In this document: positions 34,958 through 46,550 of the stretch, one piece after another | Position numbering within the stretch: position 1 is the first letter of the stretch | Layout: every line of letters begins with the position of its first letter | Source of the DNA: Laburnicola sp. R22_1 | Taxonomy: Eukaryota; Ascomycota; Dothideomycetes; Pleosporales; Didymosphaeriaceae | Length of the DNA stretch: 64,000 nt | Assembly (NCBI GenBank): GCA_014281115.1 | Contig: JACONQ010000006.1 | Span: 3,162,001-3,226,000 of the forward strand | Direction: 5' to 3' | Position numbers and translations under genes: made by a program | Notes under the pieces: generated by a model | The model's database searches: none | What the model saw: the letters and a program-made list of their open reading frames with translations, nothing else | What the model was told of the DNA's origin: nothing

Positions 34958-35389
34958 GTCTGTGGGAGAGGAGGAGATCGGTGCTGGCAGGTCTTTTTAT
35001 GGCTTCTTTCGCCATTTTTGCGGGTGCGATGTGGTTGATGTTTCAGTGGGCTTATCGCTTGTGAACCATGGTTGCAAGTCCACTATTACTATGGTAAGCG
35101 CTAGTCCTACTGTCGTACCTTCTACTCAACAACCACTATCTCTATTAGAGAATGCGGCAGGACCCCACTAGGCCGCGGCGTGACAACAGTGAGCGGCAAT
35201 AGCAAAGCCAATTGATCCTACCACATCCTAACAGCACTGGGTTCGGCAGGCGGGGGCGTAACAACTGAGTGCCGGAATGGCTCACAGAATTGAGGTGTAA
35301 GGTTGGTTGATAGATGGAGCAGATCGGAAGATCCGCCCCTGTCGTGACAACCAACATGTTTTTGTCGGTGAGATTTTTTCGGGGGATAT
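34958..35389. other. Intergenic, no supported gene
   Basis: Divergent spacer between the minus-strand LTNHHV gene and the plus-strand coiled-coil gene; expected to hold both promoters, but no clear TATA or known operator is visible. Confidence 0.5.
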
Positions 35390-35989
35390 GTGACTCACAA
35401 GGAGCCGAACCAAAGTTCAACTAGATGCGCATATGCCACAACTATACTTCCATCACATGCGACTCTATCATCCAGCCAGGCAGAAGCGCCGACAACGGAC
35501 GTCCGCGACTGCTCCACCCGGATCATTCTCACTGCCACCTCCCGAAGCAAGGAGTTCTATAACGGCCCGTCACGCATCACCCTCCTAGCGCTCGAGAAAG
35601 ACTTCCGACATGTCGCTGGACGTCTCGTGGATGCGCGCTCGGGTCCGTACACCTCTATCGTGCAGGAGGCCAAGGACCTGAGAGCCACGATCCAGGAGCA
35701 TAATCGTACCATCGAGCAGTTGACCAGCACCGTCACAAGCCGTGACGCAGAGATCCAAACCCTACGCCAGAAGATTGCTGCGCTCAGCACCGGCCAGAAG
35801 AAGCGGAAGGTAACCTTTGTCGAGGACAGTGAAGCGGAGGAGCCCATTGAAGACGAGCCTGCTCGAGATGCCACAGTCGAAGCTACTGAGACATCCGAGA
35901 ATGGAACCCCGGGGTGTATCAATGCTGCCAGTTCACGTGTCGCTATCAAAAACACCCGAGCCTCCAAGAGGACACGTACCCGGAAATGA
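35390..35989 (+). CDS. Hypothetical coiled-coil protein with basic nuclear-type signals
   Basis: Open frame of 199 codons. Residues about 60-135 form a probable coiled coil (EAKDLRATIQEHNRTIEQLT and RDAEIQTLRQKIAALS), followed by KKRKVTFVEDSEAEEPIEDE, a basic patch next to an acidic stretch, and a basic C-terminus (KNTRASKRTRTRK). The arrangement, coiled coil plus KKRK, also occurs at the C-terminus of pogo-type transposases such as pogo-1 here, so this may be the 3' remnant of an old transposase or a host gene derived from one. The start is weakly supported, and the frame may have an upstream exon. Confidence 0.45.
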   Translation: MTHKEPNQSSTRCAYATTILPSHATLSSSQAEAPTTDVRDCSTRIILTATSRSKEFYNGPSRITLLALEKDFRHVAGRLVDARSGPYTSIVQEAKDLRATIQEHNRTIEQLTSTVTSRDAEIQTLRQKIAALSTGQKKRKVTFVEDSEAEEPIEDEPARDATVEATETSENGTPGCINAASSRVAIKNTRASKRTRTRK

Positions 35990-36402
35990 GCCTGTACTGC
36001 AGCGGTCGATCCTTTTGGTGGCGCCAAGGCGCCACTCAGAAGCTGATGACTAGTTATAATGGCATGTATGTCATGTAAAGTCGAACGAGCGGATTGTACT
36101 TATGTAGCCGCTCTCCTGTGGCGAATAGAACAACTGTCCCAATATTTCAACCGCGGAAACGCATCCACATCCCGCTTGCTGCACTCACAGGTAGATCAGA
36201 CTTGCCATATGTTACCGATTGAATTGTGCTAGAGTGGTATGTTGCGATATCCCACCGTCATCGCCACGGGTCCTTGCAGATGCTCCCGCCATCTTTGCTG
36301 TGCTGTCCCCATGACGGTCGTGACTCACGTGCACGTCGCATTATCTTGTCTAGCATCTACCCCAACCACAAGGATCCTAGGGCTGACGGCTCGTGATAAA
36401 CT
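35990..36402. other. Intergenic, left flank of the 19-kb hAT composite
   Basis: GC-balanced, non-coding as far as I can see. Includes a perfect palindrome TGGCGCCAAGGCGCCA at 36,018-36,033. Ends at the target duplication of the composite element. Confidence 0.5.
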
Positions 36403-36410
36403 CCTCCAGT
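36403..36410. repeat. hAT-2 target-site duplication, left
   Basis: CCTCCAGT, identical to 55,451-55,458 beyond the right terminus. Confidence 0.95.
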
Positions 36411-36747
36411 CAGCGCTAACAACGTACCGTACTACGCGTAATAGTATGTCCCGTAGTACGTCCTGTACGCCGTACGGACGTAGCTGCCTCCTAGGCCGTA
36501 CTATAGCCGTAATTTATATATAGACAAGGCGTAATTATAGCTCTATAGGAGCCTTTTTATAAGCTTTTAACGCAACCTTTTAGTATTTTAGGAGGCTATT
36601 TTTAGCTATTTTTTTGCCCTTTTTAGTGTAGTATAAGCTTAGATTGTAAGGGCGCCTAGCAGGCCTTTAAGGCTGTACTATTAAGGCTTTACAATTATAA
36701 AAAAACTAGCTATATTAAAAAGTTATTAAAAGTAATCTTTTTAACCT

Positions 36748-37179
36748 TATTAGGAAAATTTTTAAGTGCGTATGCGCACCTATAGCACCTAGGTAGCTCT
36801 ATGCACACCTGCGCACTAAAAGCGCTCTAAGCGCACCTATAATACTACTTTTTTTTAGTGTGCGTATATATAAGGTTATGCAAAGATGCGCACCTATACC
36901 GCTAGTGTAACTAGGGCACTTAGGGCATATAGGGCACTTATAGTACCTAGGACACCTAGGGTATATAGGGTACCTATAGCACCTAGGTATATAGGACACT
37001 TATAGCACCTATGCTATTAAAATAATACTAATTAATTAGTAAATAAAGCTTTTTAATTAGCTAGAATTTAAAAAAAGCTTAGTAAGCTACTTAGTAAGCT
37101 TTTAAAAAAGATTTTTTAAAGTATAAAGTTAAAGTCTCTTACCAGATAGTAATTACTAGTTAATATAATAGTACTAAAT
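36748..37179. repeat. Left outer arm of the hAT-2 palindrome
   Basis: Pairs in inverted order with the right arm, which Gypsy splits into 54,969-55,153 and 47,815-48,008. Shared landmarks include ATTAGGAAAATTTTTAAG, CACTAAAAGCGCTCTAAGCG, CACCTATAATACTACTTTTT and, further in, TAATTAGCTAGAATTTA and AAGTATAAAGTTAAAGTCTC. The outer 300-340 bp between this arm and the terminus are diverged between the two sides. Confidence 0.85.
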
Positions 37180-37272
37180 TTTTCCCCTAGAATTAATTTA
37201 TAATATTACGTAATCCTAGACTAGCTATTTAACTAACTACTATATTACGTAATTAATAATTTCTTTAATAAT

Positions 37273-37441
37273 TGTAAGCAGTTGGGTAGTATGTGTAAAA
37301 AGTGTATATCGTAGAAGTATCTGTGTTCAGATGTGTATATGCCTGTGTATCGTACATAGAGTAATTAGAGGCTTGTATATAGTAGGCAAGCTAACTTATA
37401 AGACTAATGTCGTTATATAACATAGCTCTAGGCTGCTTACA
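37273..37441 (-). repeat. Copia 3' LTR
   Basis: 169 bp, starts TGTAAGCAGTTGGGTAG and ends CTGCTTACA on the plus strand; better preserved end sequence than the other LTR. Confidence 0.93.
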
Positions 37442-37849
37442 CACACCCTTTAGGTTTGAACGCATATTTAAAGCTAATATTGGCTATAGGTCCCTCTCTG
37501 CCTTTGTGTGGCAGCTGCATTTAGGTTAAGAACTAGTCTCTATATTAGTGCAGTCCTAGGTAGGTAGCCGTCCGCCGTCGCAGTGTTAGTGGACCTCGCT
37601 CTATACTACAGGCGTCCCTAATAGTAGGACGTCTCCTAGAGCTAGTATTGAGATCCTTATTGCTTTGCGTTCTGTGCTAAGGTTAATAAGCCTTATAGGT
37701 AGAGCTTAATACATAATGCAAGCATGTTTGCTCTATATATAAAGGTAAAATACAGCGTAAAGCTAAGTATATAATAGAGCTAAGTAAAGTGTAGGGGTAT
37801 AGCGTAGAGCTGTGTATAGGATAGAGCTTAGTAAATATATAGCGTCGTT

Positions 37850-40800
37850 AAACCTGTAAAAACCACATAGGAGAAACCAGGAAGAGTACTATACTGTAGG
37901 GAAGCTTATTTAGAAGGAAATAGTTGAAAATAAAGAAGAGAAACCCAGTTTTCGTGCTTCTGCCTAGGTAGCAGCTTGGTGAGGCTGTTAGCTGGTTGAC
38001 AGCTTGTCTAGATGTATAAGAGGTTAATGTTGTTGGATTAAGCTTCTTAGCGTAGCCAGTGATAATAGATATTAACGTGCCGTATAGTAGTCTTAAGACG
38101 AGGCGTAGTAGAGGTAAGAATCTAGATAGTCTGCTAATTGTTATAGTATAGAAGGCGTTTATAATCTGGATTAAAGCCAATTTGTTTAAAGACTCTCCAC
38201 CACTAGATTAGTTTAGTGCCTGTAGACGATGCGGCAACCAGCTCTGCTTCTATAGTGGACTTAGTGATACAGCGTTAGAGTGTTGCTTTCTAGTCTATAG
38301 GTCCACTAAATAGGAAGAAGATATAGCCTTGTGAGCTCTTACGTGTAATCTTATCATTGGCGTACGACGCATCTATTACTCCAAAGAACTTAGGCTAAGT
38401 CTAGTTAGCTATATAGACTAATTCGTTTGAGATAGAGGCTGTGTAGTAGAGAGCTCGATCTTTAGTGCCTAGCAGGTAGGCGATTATCTAGTAGGCTGCG
38501 TCGAGATGACGTAAAGATGGATTTATGAGAAACTTAGCTAGTTTAGAATAAGTTTTTAAGACATTAGGTTAGGTAGCTCTAGCCACGTAGCCTATAGAGC
38601 CTACAAGCTGGGCATATCTGTGCTTAGTGAAGTCATTTGCCTAATTCTTAGACAGTAATAGCTCTTCTAGAGGTAGTGGGGTAGCTAGTAACTTTATATA
38701 TGGCTTTAGTAAAGGATACTTCTGTGCCAGCTTCTTAATATATAAAGCTTGTAATAGCTAGATAGAGCTATTCTTACAGTCTCTATGCGTTTGAATGCCA
38801 CAGAACGTTTAAAGCTCTCCTAGAGATCGAATCTCATATTAGCGCAGGAGCTTCTGCTCGAATTTATGTAGTGCAGCCTTGTGGGCTAGTAGGCAGAGTA
38901 CAACAATGTCATCTATATAGAAGAAGACTAGAAGCTTATTATTCTTCTATAGATAAGGAACGTCTTTAACTTCGCGTAGGCCTAGCTTAGTGAGCGTCTT
39001 AATGAGCTCTTAATACTAGAGTAGTGGTGAGGTCTTTAGGCCGTATAGAGCTCGACGTAGTCTCTATAGATGGTTAGGGTCAGAGAATCCTTCTAGTGAG
39101 TGACAATAGACTAGTGTCACGAGCTAAGCGTTTGTGAATGCGTTAACAGCATTATATTAACGGATTTCTATGTTAAAGTAGGCAGCTATAGCGACTAGAG
39201 CTCGGAATATTCGAACCGCTAGAGTGGCTGCGTAGGTATCCTTGGTAGTCGCCTGTAGATCGCCTCGTACGCAGATACGGGCCTTATATTTCGTAAGGTA
39301 GCTTTAATTATCAAGCTTATACTTGAAGACCCACATTAATAGGAGGACCTCTTGGTCTTGCGGGTTGAACTCCTGCCAGGTAATCCTCTTATACGTGCCT
39401 TTTTGCTTCACATTGCTAATTTCTTGTTTTATAGCCTAGAGGAAGCCTTCCCTGTGTAGAGATAGCATTTTTATCACATCTCTATAGAGACGCGGCTTAG
39501 GAGGTAGCTTAGTGTAGTAAAATTATATTTTTAATGCTGTAGCTAAGGCTGCTATGTATGCTGACTAGTATGTGCTAATAAAGAAGCTGCTACTCTTCTA
39601 AGATAGCTTTCTAGATCTTATTAACCCTTTAGGTAGTATGTAAGACTAACGAAGGTTGCTATTAATTAGTTCTCGATTCTCTGCTTAGTTTAAGTCTGTT
39701 TGTGAGACAGAATCTAATGTTTTACGTTTGCGCTTCTTTAAAAATGTGGATAGCGGCAGTAAGCTAGTTAGTGTAGCTAATAGTGAGCATAGTGAGTTGT
39801 TATAAGGTAAGCCCTATAAGCTGCTGTGAACCTTAGTAGTCTCTGTTCGACTCGGTGTTAGAAGCTGCTAATAGTAACTTCTTATCTAGTGTTAGGTTAT
39901 TGTTACTCTTTGCGTTAATTGGCTTTGCTCTATAATAGCAGTAGTCTAGCTGGACTGGTCTAGATCTAATATAAGCTTGTCTTTAGATAAATCTTCTATA
40001 GAGCTGTCTTAGCTACGTATTAAAGGTAGTTAATACTTGTGGGCGAATTGCTCTAGCTCAGAGCCTTATAGGAGCGGATCTGCTTTATTGTGTGGTTAAT
40101 AGAAGAGGTCTTCTTAGAAGGTAACATCTCTTACACGAATAACTTTGCCTCCATAAGCTCGGCTTCTCGCCTTAGGCATCTAGATTTAGTAGATGTTTAA
40201 CAAGTCGTAGCCAACTAGGTATCCTACTAAAGCTTAAGGACTAAGCTTGTCTATTTGTGGTATCTGCTTGCGTAGTGCGTATGCTTAGCAGCCATAGACG
40301 CGTAGGTAAGCAATTAATGGTTTCTTGCCGTAGGCAATTTCGAATGGTGTTTTCCAGCCTAGTAATCGCGTGGGTGTGCGATTAAGCAGGTATGCTGCTG
40401 TGGGGTAGATCTTAGAGCCAAGTGCTAGAGGTAGGTTTGAGGTGATCCTTATTAAACGACTTCTCTTAATAAGACTTCTGCCTAAGCGCTCTGCTAAGCT
40501 ATTCTGCTCTTTAGTGTGTGGAGCTCTAATCTGTAGCTTAATGCCTTTTCTCTAACAGTAGTCTCTAGTAGAGTTGTCTGCCAGGCCATATCCTCGCTTA
40601 TTATTAGCAATAAGAAAGGTAATAGTTGTGTTGAATTCTTGTTTAATTATTCGATCTAGTTGTCTAATAATAGATAGTAGCGTAGGCTTGTCTTGTCTAG
40701 GTATTGTGTAGACGAAATGGAACTTTGAGAATAGGTTAAACCTGTAGAAGATATATTAATTACTGTTGTAGGCTCTTGTGTTAAGCTTAATTAGGTTAAT

Positions 40801-42660
40801 AGCGATAGTTTTAAAGGCTCGGGTTGCCCCTATCTTATGGCCTATTTGACGCGAGATAATCTAATATGCTTTGCTTTGTAGGAATTCTTTGCAGTTAACT
40901 ATTTAAGAAGTAGTTCTAGTAGCTGGCTGTATGCCTGTTACGTAACTTAATAGTTGGTCGATCGCATTATTACTTGGATGTCCTATAAGGATATGGAGCT
41001 AGGCCTTGCTTAGCGATCTTAATTTAGGCGGTAGGGCTGAGTACTGTGGCCGACGTTAATGGGTAGCGAATATTTGAAGCTGAGTAGATTGGGTAGATGG
41101 AGGATTAGTTCGATGGACTACTAGCCAGTGACCACCTAGCCTAGTGAGGCTAGCGATGTCTTTAACTTGTGACCCTAATAAGTTAGACTAATATAGAGTG
41201 TTTCTTCCTAAGTTAAAATGGACGTTTGACAATAATAGTTGGGCTAGAGAGACTAGGCTTATAAAGAAGCTTGGTATTAAGGCGACGCGCTTAAGCTTTG
41301 TCTTTCTCTGTCCTTAAGGCGTTGATAGGAGTATCTCAACTTCTCCCCATGCCTAAATAGCCATCTCTGTGCCTCCTACAAGGACAACATTGTCTGGCGA
41401 TACAGGAGCCTTCTATTAGAACTTGGTAGGATTGTTGTAGATGTAGATATTAGTGGCTAGATCTAGCGTTCATAAGTAGAGGAGCGGGAAGTGTTATAGC
41501 GTTAGTCTATTATTAAATGCTAATAAGTAGACAGCGTAGGCTTTATAGGGAAGGTTGGCTGTAGGTGCATCGCCTGCGTTGATTTCTATCGAATTAGGTT
41601 CTGACCTATAGCTCCCTTAAACTCTACGCTTCTTATAGCGCTAATTCTTTTTCTAAATCTTGTTTAGTATGCCTTTTGTATCCTTGGCTTCGTATTTAAC
41701 TATCTTCTTAGCTTTTTTAGGGTTTTCGACGAATCCTCCTCTGCGCTGTGAGGTGTCGATGTACGGACACTGTCCCCAATAGTGTAGATCCCCACAGAGA
41801 CATGGCTTTGATGGCTTTAATGGCTTGTCCTAATAAGGTCTCTTTCTGTTATTTTGTCTATATAGAGACTCCTCTTGATTTAATGTAGCTGCAAATGCTT
41901 CGCCTTGGATAGTTGATTTTATTGCGGTCGTACGATAGTAGCGCAGGTATCCTGCTAGTAGTTTAGGTAGTGTTGGCTAGATAGAGTCGCTATCTAAGGC
42001 AGTTGAGATAGTTTCTGCGTTAAATACTGTGATAGCGATAGTAGCAGCGTAGCCAAGGTCGATCTGCCTAATAGCTTAAATAAGGTCCTTGTGAGGTTAG
42101 TAGCTATGCGTCTCTAGTAGCTTAAGTTATTTGGCCCTGTTGTAGGCAGCAAGAAAGGTGCTACACTACTCCTCTAGATTCTCTCTATAAGTATGCAGTA
42201 CTTTGGCAGTATTATAGGCTTTCTAGACCTAATATTCTTAATTAGCTGTTATAGGGCTGTAGAGCTTCTGTAGCATCTTAAGCTAATTGTGGAGGGACTT
42301 TTGGTCCTTAATTTAATAGACTAGGTCCTAAGTAATAGTGTTAGCTACGTGCGCTTTAATTTGGCCAATCTTATCTTTAGTTCGTCTGTATTCCTTAAGC
42401 TCCCTATAGTAGAGACTTATTTCCTAATTATACTGCGCTCGAGCTTTAGTAGTAGGTTCTATCGCTAGCGATCCGTCTTTATTAACAGTTTGAAGCTAGG
42501 CAGGTTGCTAAGGCTTGCTAAGCGTTAATAGGGGTGACAGATCTGGATTAATATATCCCTATACGTCTCCAGCCTCTGCGAGCCTTTTGACAGTATAGAT
42601 CCATAGTTCCTAGTTGTGTGGACTGTGAAGGATAATCAAAGAGCTGGCCTTTGACATGGC
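37850..42660 (-). pseudogene. Copia gag-pol, lightly RIPed
   Basis: Minus-strand order: gag with a zinc knuckle (PCLCGDLHYWGQCPY, about 41.76-41.81 kb), integrase with HTKEQNSLAERLGR (about 40.48 kb) and AYLLNRTPTRLLGWKTPFEI (about 40.34-40.40 kb), reverse transcriptase with FYIDDIVVLC (about 38.91 kb, Copia-type Y-x-DD), and RNase H with DASYANDK...SSQGYIFFL and KSTIEAELVAAS (38.20-38.37 kb). Several TAG codons at former CAG/TGG positions interrupt it, so the polyprotein is probably not made in full. The best preserved open part is 37,848-38,180, past the RNase H. Confidence 0.85.
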
Positions 42661-42743
42661 AAGATAGAGTAGGCTTAATTAACGGATAGGTAGGTAGGAA
42701 GTCAATATATATATATAAGTGCGGATTAGGCCGGGCTTATAAC

Positions 42744-42912
42744 TATAAGTAGTTAGGTAGTATGTGTAGAAAGTGTATATTATAGAAGTATCTGTGTTCA
42801 GATGTGTATATGCCTGTGTATTGTACACAGAGTGATTAGAGGCTCGTATATAGTAGGCGAGCTAACTTATGAGACTAATATTGTTATGTGACATAGCTCT
42901 AGACTGCTTACA
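42744..42912 (-). repeat. Copia 5' LTR
   Basis: 169 bp, RIPed start (TATAAGTAGTTAGGTAG) and intact end CTGCTTACA, followed by ATAAT. Confidence 0.93.
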
Positions 42913-43029
42913 ATAATATTTTTGGCTATAATAATAATAATAATAATTATAATAGTAACTAACTTAACTATTTTATTAACTCTCTTCTATAGTAGATTTT
43001 TTCTTATAACTAGTAAGCTATATTCTATC

Positions 43030-43445
43030 TAGGCTAGTAAATAAGTATAGGTTAAGTTAGGATTAGAGTCTTACATAAGTAGAGTTAGGTTAGAGTTAGA
43101 ATCTTATATAATCTAACTTAACCTAACCTAACCCTACTTATATAAGACTCTAACTCTAACCTAATCTTATTTATATAAGACTCTAACTCTAATCTAACTG
43201 TAGGGTACCTATTTAGTCTATAATAAATAGCTATTATAATTAATTAAAAATATATTTTAAATAATATTAAACTAAATTAAATTAAGCTAGGGTCTTACGT
43301 AATTAGGTTAGGTATAGGTTAGGTTAGGTTTAGGGTCTTATATAATTAATCTAATCTAACCTAAGATCTATACGACCTAACCTAACCTATACCTATAGTC
43401 TATGCGACCCTAACCTAACCCTATACCTAACCTAGATACTCCGAA
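43030..43445. repeat. TTAGG/CCTAA-rich inverted cluster
   Basis: Runs of GGTTAGGTTAGG-like and CCTAACCTAACC-like sequence alternate in both orientations, with AGAGTCTTATATAAG-type blocks repeated between them. Resembles degenerate telomere-type repeats but the unit is mixed (TTAGG, TTAGAG, TATAGG) and the arrangement is palindromic, so it is more likely a hairpin repeat of the host insertion than a telomere. Confidence 0.6.
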
Positions 43446-43592
43446 CCTATTTACTAGCCTAATTTAATTTCTGCCCTCCTAAGACCTTACTACTACCTAT
43501 CTTTCCTATACTCCTACCACTACTACTTACTCTTATTCTTATTACTTAGTTATAGTTTCTTATTTTAATAGTACTCTAGATAATTACTATTA

Positions 43593-45383
43593 AGCTAGGC
43601 TATATAGTTTCGAGCCATATAGGATTTCGAGCCACCCTACTAAAACGCGACACTTATACTAAACTCGCGATATCTCTCTATAATACTACTATAATTGCTA
43701 TTAAGTACATATAGACTAAAGAGCTGTAGCTACTATAGCTGCTTTAGCTCTCTCTATAGCTCTCTATATAGGAGCTCTACTCTGCTAAGCCTTTATAGTA
43801 GCTAACTAGCGAATAGTAGCTACTATATTCTTAATATCTATAAAGCGTTAATTTGGGTCTATATAAACGCGCTTTTAAGGCTATTAAGAGCTAGTAGTCT
43901 TAAGATAATATTTAAGGCGTCTTTTCTCTGCCTCTAGCCCTGCTGCTCTAGTATTTGCAGATGCTAGCGCCTTGCCTACTTTTTATAGGAGTAGCTAAGT
44001 TGTATAACCTAGGTTCTTATAACTCTAGAGTGCGTGCTAAGCTATATAGAGATCGCGAGGTCCTTAAGGTGTAGAGAAGAAGCTCTAAGTAGGTAATTAA
44101 GGTCGCTTCTGGCGTATAGGCATCGCTGGCCTTTAAGAGACTTGCGATAAACTAAGTACTTAATTAATATTAAATGGGCAGAGGCCAGTAGCCTACTAGC
44201 CAGCTCGAATTATACGTTCTGTAAAGCCTTTCTCTCTAGCTTAATTGTAGCAGGCAATAAAGCGCTCCTTCTTAATAGGCACTGCGTTATTAAGCAATGT
44301 AAGTTCCTAGATCTAACGTTAATAGTTTGACTTAATAACAGAGAAAGGAGTTAGATCTAGAGGCTATAGGATATAGAAGAAGTGCGCAGGCAGGTATAGG
44401 AGCTAAATTTAATTCTGTTTACAGAGCCATAGGAACTTAATATTAATATAGCTGCTATGGCTGTCTAGAATAAGCAGTTAGTGCTAGCCATTAGCTAGTG
44501 CTGTCTCTAGGATAAATATACGCTATAGCCACTCTACGCCAATTGTATTTAACGTCTATCCATTCTTAGAGGTTATATAGAGCTAGTCTAATACTAACTC
44601 TAGTAAGAACTAGGTAGTCTATAGGCTCTGGCCCTTAAAGATAACTGCGCAGCGTAGCTTCCGATCTAATACTAATACACACTTAATTATAGAGACCCAC
44701 TTACAATTCTCTAAAGACTTAATATAAGTCTTATTTTTCTAACTACTAGAGAGTACTCTTATGTTTGTATATACTCTTAGCGCGACGCTAGTCTTATTTA
44801 CATTATACGTATTGCCTATTTGTATATTAAGGCGCTATTGCGTCTGCTTATAGAGCTCTAGAAATGCGTAGAGTTAATCTAGTGTAGCTATATAAGCTCT
44901 CTAAGCATTAATCTTCCTATCTACTACTAAGGCAACGCGTAGTTATTGTCTAAGGAAGTGTGAGATTTAGAGCTTGCTAACAGACTAATTGTCGCCATTT
45001 ATACGTAGGATTCGATTTGCCATTTCTTAAGCGCAAGTGTGGGATAAAGGGCAGGCGCGTACGTCTTCTTTAAGGATCTATTTAACAAGGAATTCCTTCT
45101 ATAGAGGAGTTAGTTGCTGCTAATACTAATGGCTAGTGCGGCTATTAGTTGCGCCGCGTATGCGCGTAGAGAGAGTTGGTTAAGGGATGCTATACGCCTT
45201 AGCCGCAGCGCGCTGGCTAGAATACACGCCAGAATTAAAATTATTAATAGTTAATTAAATAGCGAACTTATAGGCATCTATATTAAAAAGCGTTATGGAG
45301 AGATATCGCGTGTTTAGTGCAGGTGTCGCGTTTTAGTAGGGTGGCTTAAAACTCTATATGGCTCGAAACTATATAGTCTAGCT
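43593..45383 (-). mobile_element. pogo-like DNA transposon, 1,791 bp (pogo-2)
   Basis: TA at 43,591-43,592 and 45,384-45,385 flank inverted repeats of about 80 bp starting AGCTAGRCTATATAGTTTCG and continuing with a second ATTTCGAGCC copy, then CCCTACTAAAACGCGACAC and CGCGATATCTCTC. Same architecture as pogo-1 (AGCT start, duplicated submotif, CCNACYAAAACGCG block) but a different family. Confidence 0.92.
43850..45200 (-). pseudogene. pogo-type transposase relic (pogo-2)
   Basis: Minus-strand translation around 44.57-44.75 kb contains YIKSLENCKWVSIIKCVLVL and CAVIFKGQSL, matching the pogo-1 segment YIKSPENREWVSIIKAVLAT and CAVIFKGQSL. The remainder is interrupted by many TAG and TAA codons. 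Clear relative of the pogo-1 transposase, more strongly RIPed and not functional. Confidence 0.8.
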
Positions 45384-45385
45384 TA

Positions 45386-46550
45386 TATCTATAATCTTTT
45401 TACGCTATAACTATGCTTTTAAACTTTTATAGTTCTGAAAAAACTACTACTTATTATTTAGTAGCTGCCTTATATCTTTACTTTACTAGTTCTTATTTAT
45501 AAGCTTCTTTAATAACACTTTTACTTTATTTTATTATTATAGTATAAATACCTAACTTAACTCTTTATTTAGGTACTAAAGGAGTGCTTTACACTTTAGA
45601 ATTTAAAGTTATAAAACTAGCTAATAGGGCCTAAATAGCTAGGGCTAAGTGTTATTAAAGATATTAAAATTAAGAGGCCTTTTTAACAATCCTACTTACT
45701 ATGTAAAAATTACTAAATTTTTAAAAAATTATTCTTAACTTTGCCTAGTTAATTCTCTATATACTTTTAAAATTTTACTATAGTTATGCTACCTTATATT
45801 AAAAAAGTAGTGTAGTTAGGCTACTAGAATATTATTATATTGCTAAATATAATAAATAAAGAGCTAGATTTAAAAGATAGTAGTAGTAGTTATCTATTAA
45901 AAATAGTATAGTAATGTGGCCTTACTATATTTTATATATAGATTTTTTTTAGTTAAAGTAGGCGCGCTAAGTCTACTAAGCTCGCTTGTAACGCGCTAAT
46001 CCCTTTTTATTAACGCCTTAAAATGCTTTTCTATATATATAATAGTAGGAGAAATATTTACTATTATTATAATAGTTTTATTAGAAACCTCTTAGTTATA
46101 AAAAAACTATATATTAAAAATAAAAATTTAGTATACTAGACATTACTAATACTATAAGAGTAGGTAGACTTTATATACTATATATATAGTAAATTATAAT
46201 TATACTATAGCTACTAGATTATAAATATAATAACTAAACTATAGTTAAGTATTTTATTATCTATACTACTTCTATAGTTATAACTCTATAGTCTACTATA
46301 GCTCTTTAATAGTCTACTAGTTAAGAGATAATATATAACTTAGTTATACTAGATAGTAGACTATTTATTAACTACTATTAATAATACTACTATAAAGAAA
46401 GTTAATAATAAAATTATTAGTATTTTATATATATTTTATTACTACTACTATATACTAGGTACTAGGTTTTAGTGCCTTCTATTTTACTACTCTCTATATA
46501 TAGTACGGACTTAATCTTAGTTAGAATCTCTATATAATAATAATATTTAA
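45386..46550. other. AT-rich remainder of the unidentified insertion
   Basis: Extremely AT-rich, no coding frame, no recognised terminal structure apart from the 14-bp duplication that ends it. Confidence 0.5.

Larger units (their letters stand above)
37273..42912 (-). mobile_element. Complete Copia (Ty1) LTR retrotransposon, 5,640 bp
   Basis: Two 169-bp LTRs (37,273-37,441 and 42,744-42,912) bounded by TGTAAGCAG...GCTTACA and flanked by the 5-bp duplication ATAAT (37,268-37,272 and 42,913-42,917). Genes read on the minus strand, so the 5' LTR is the right one. The LTRs differ by RIP-type transitions, for example TGTAAGCAG versus TATAAGTAG. The interior is clearly less damaged than surrounding DNA, so this insertion is among the younger layers of the island. 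Confidence 0.95.

Noticed and set aside
37848..38180. Separate hydrophobic 110-residue protein
   Set aside because: Lies inside Copia between RNase H and the 3' LTR; more likely the degraded C-terminus and 3' flank of the element than a gene.
43030..43445. Internal telomere
   Set aside because: Units are mixed and occur in both orientations within a TE nest, unlike a uniform one-directional telomere array.
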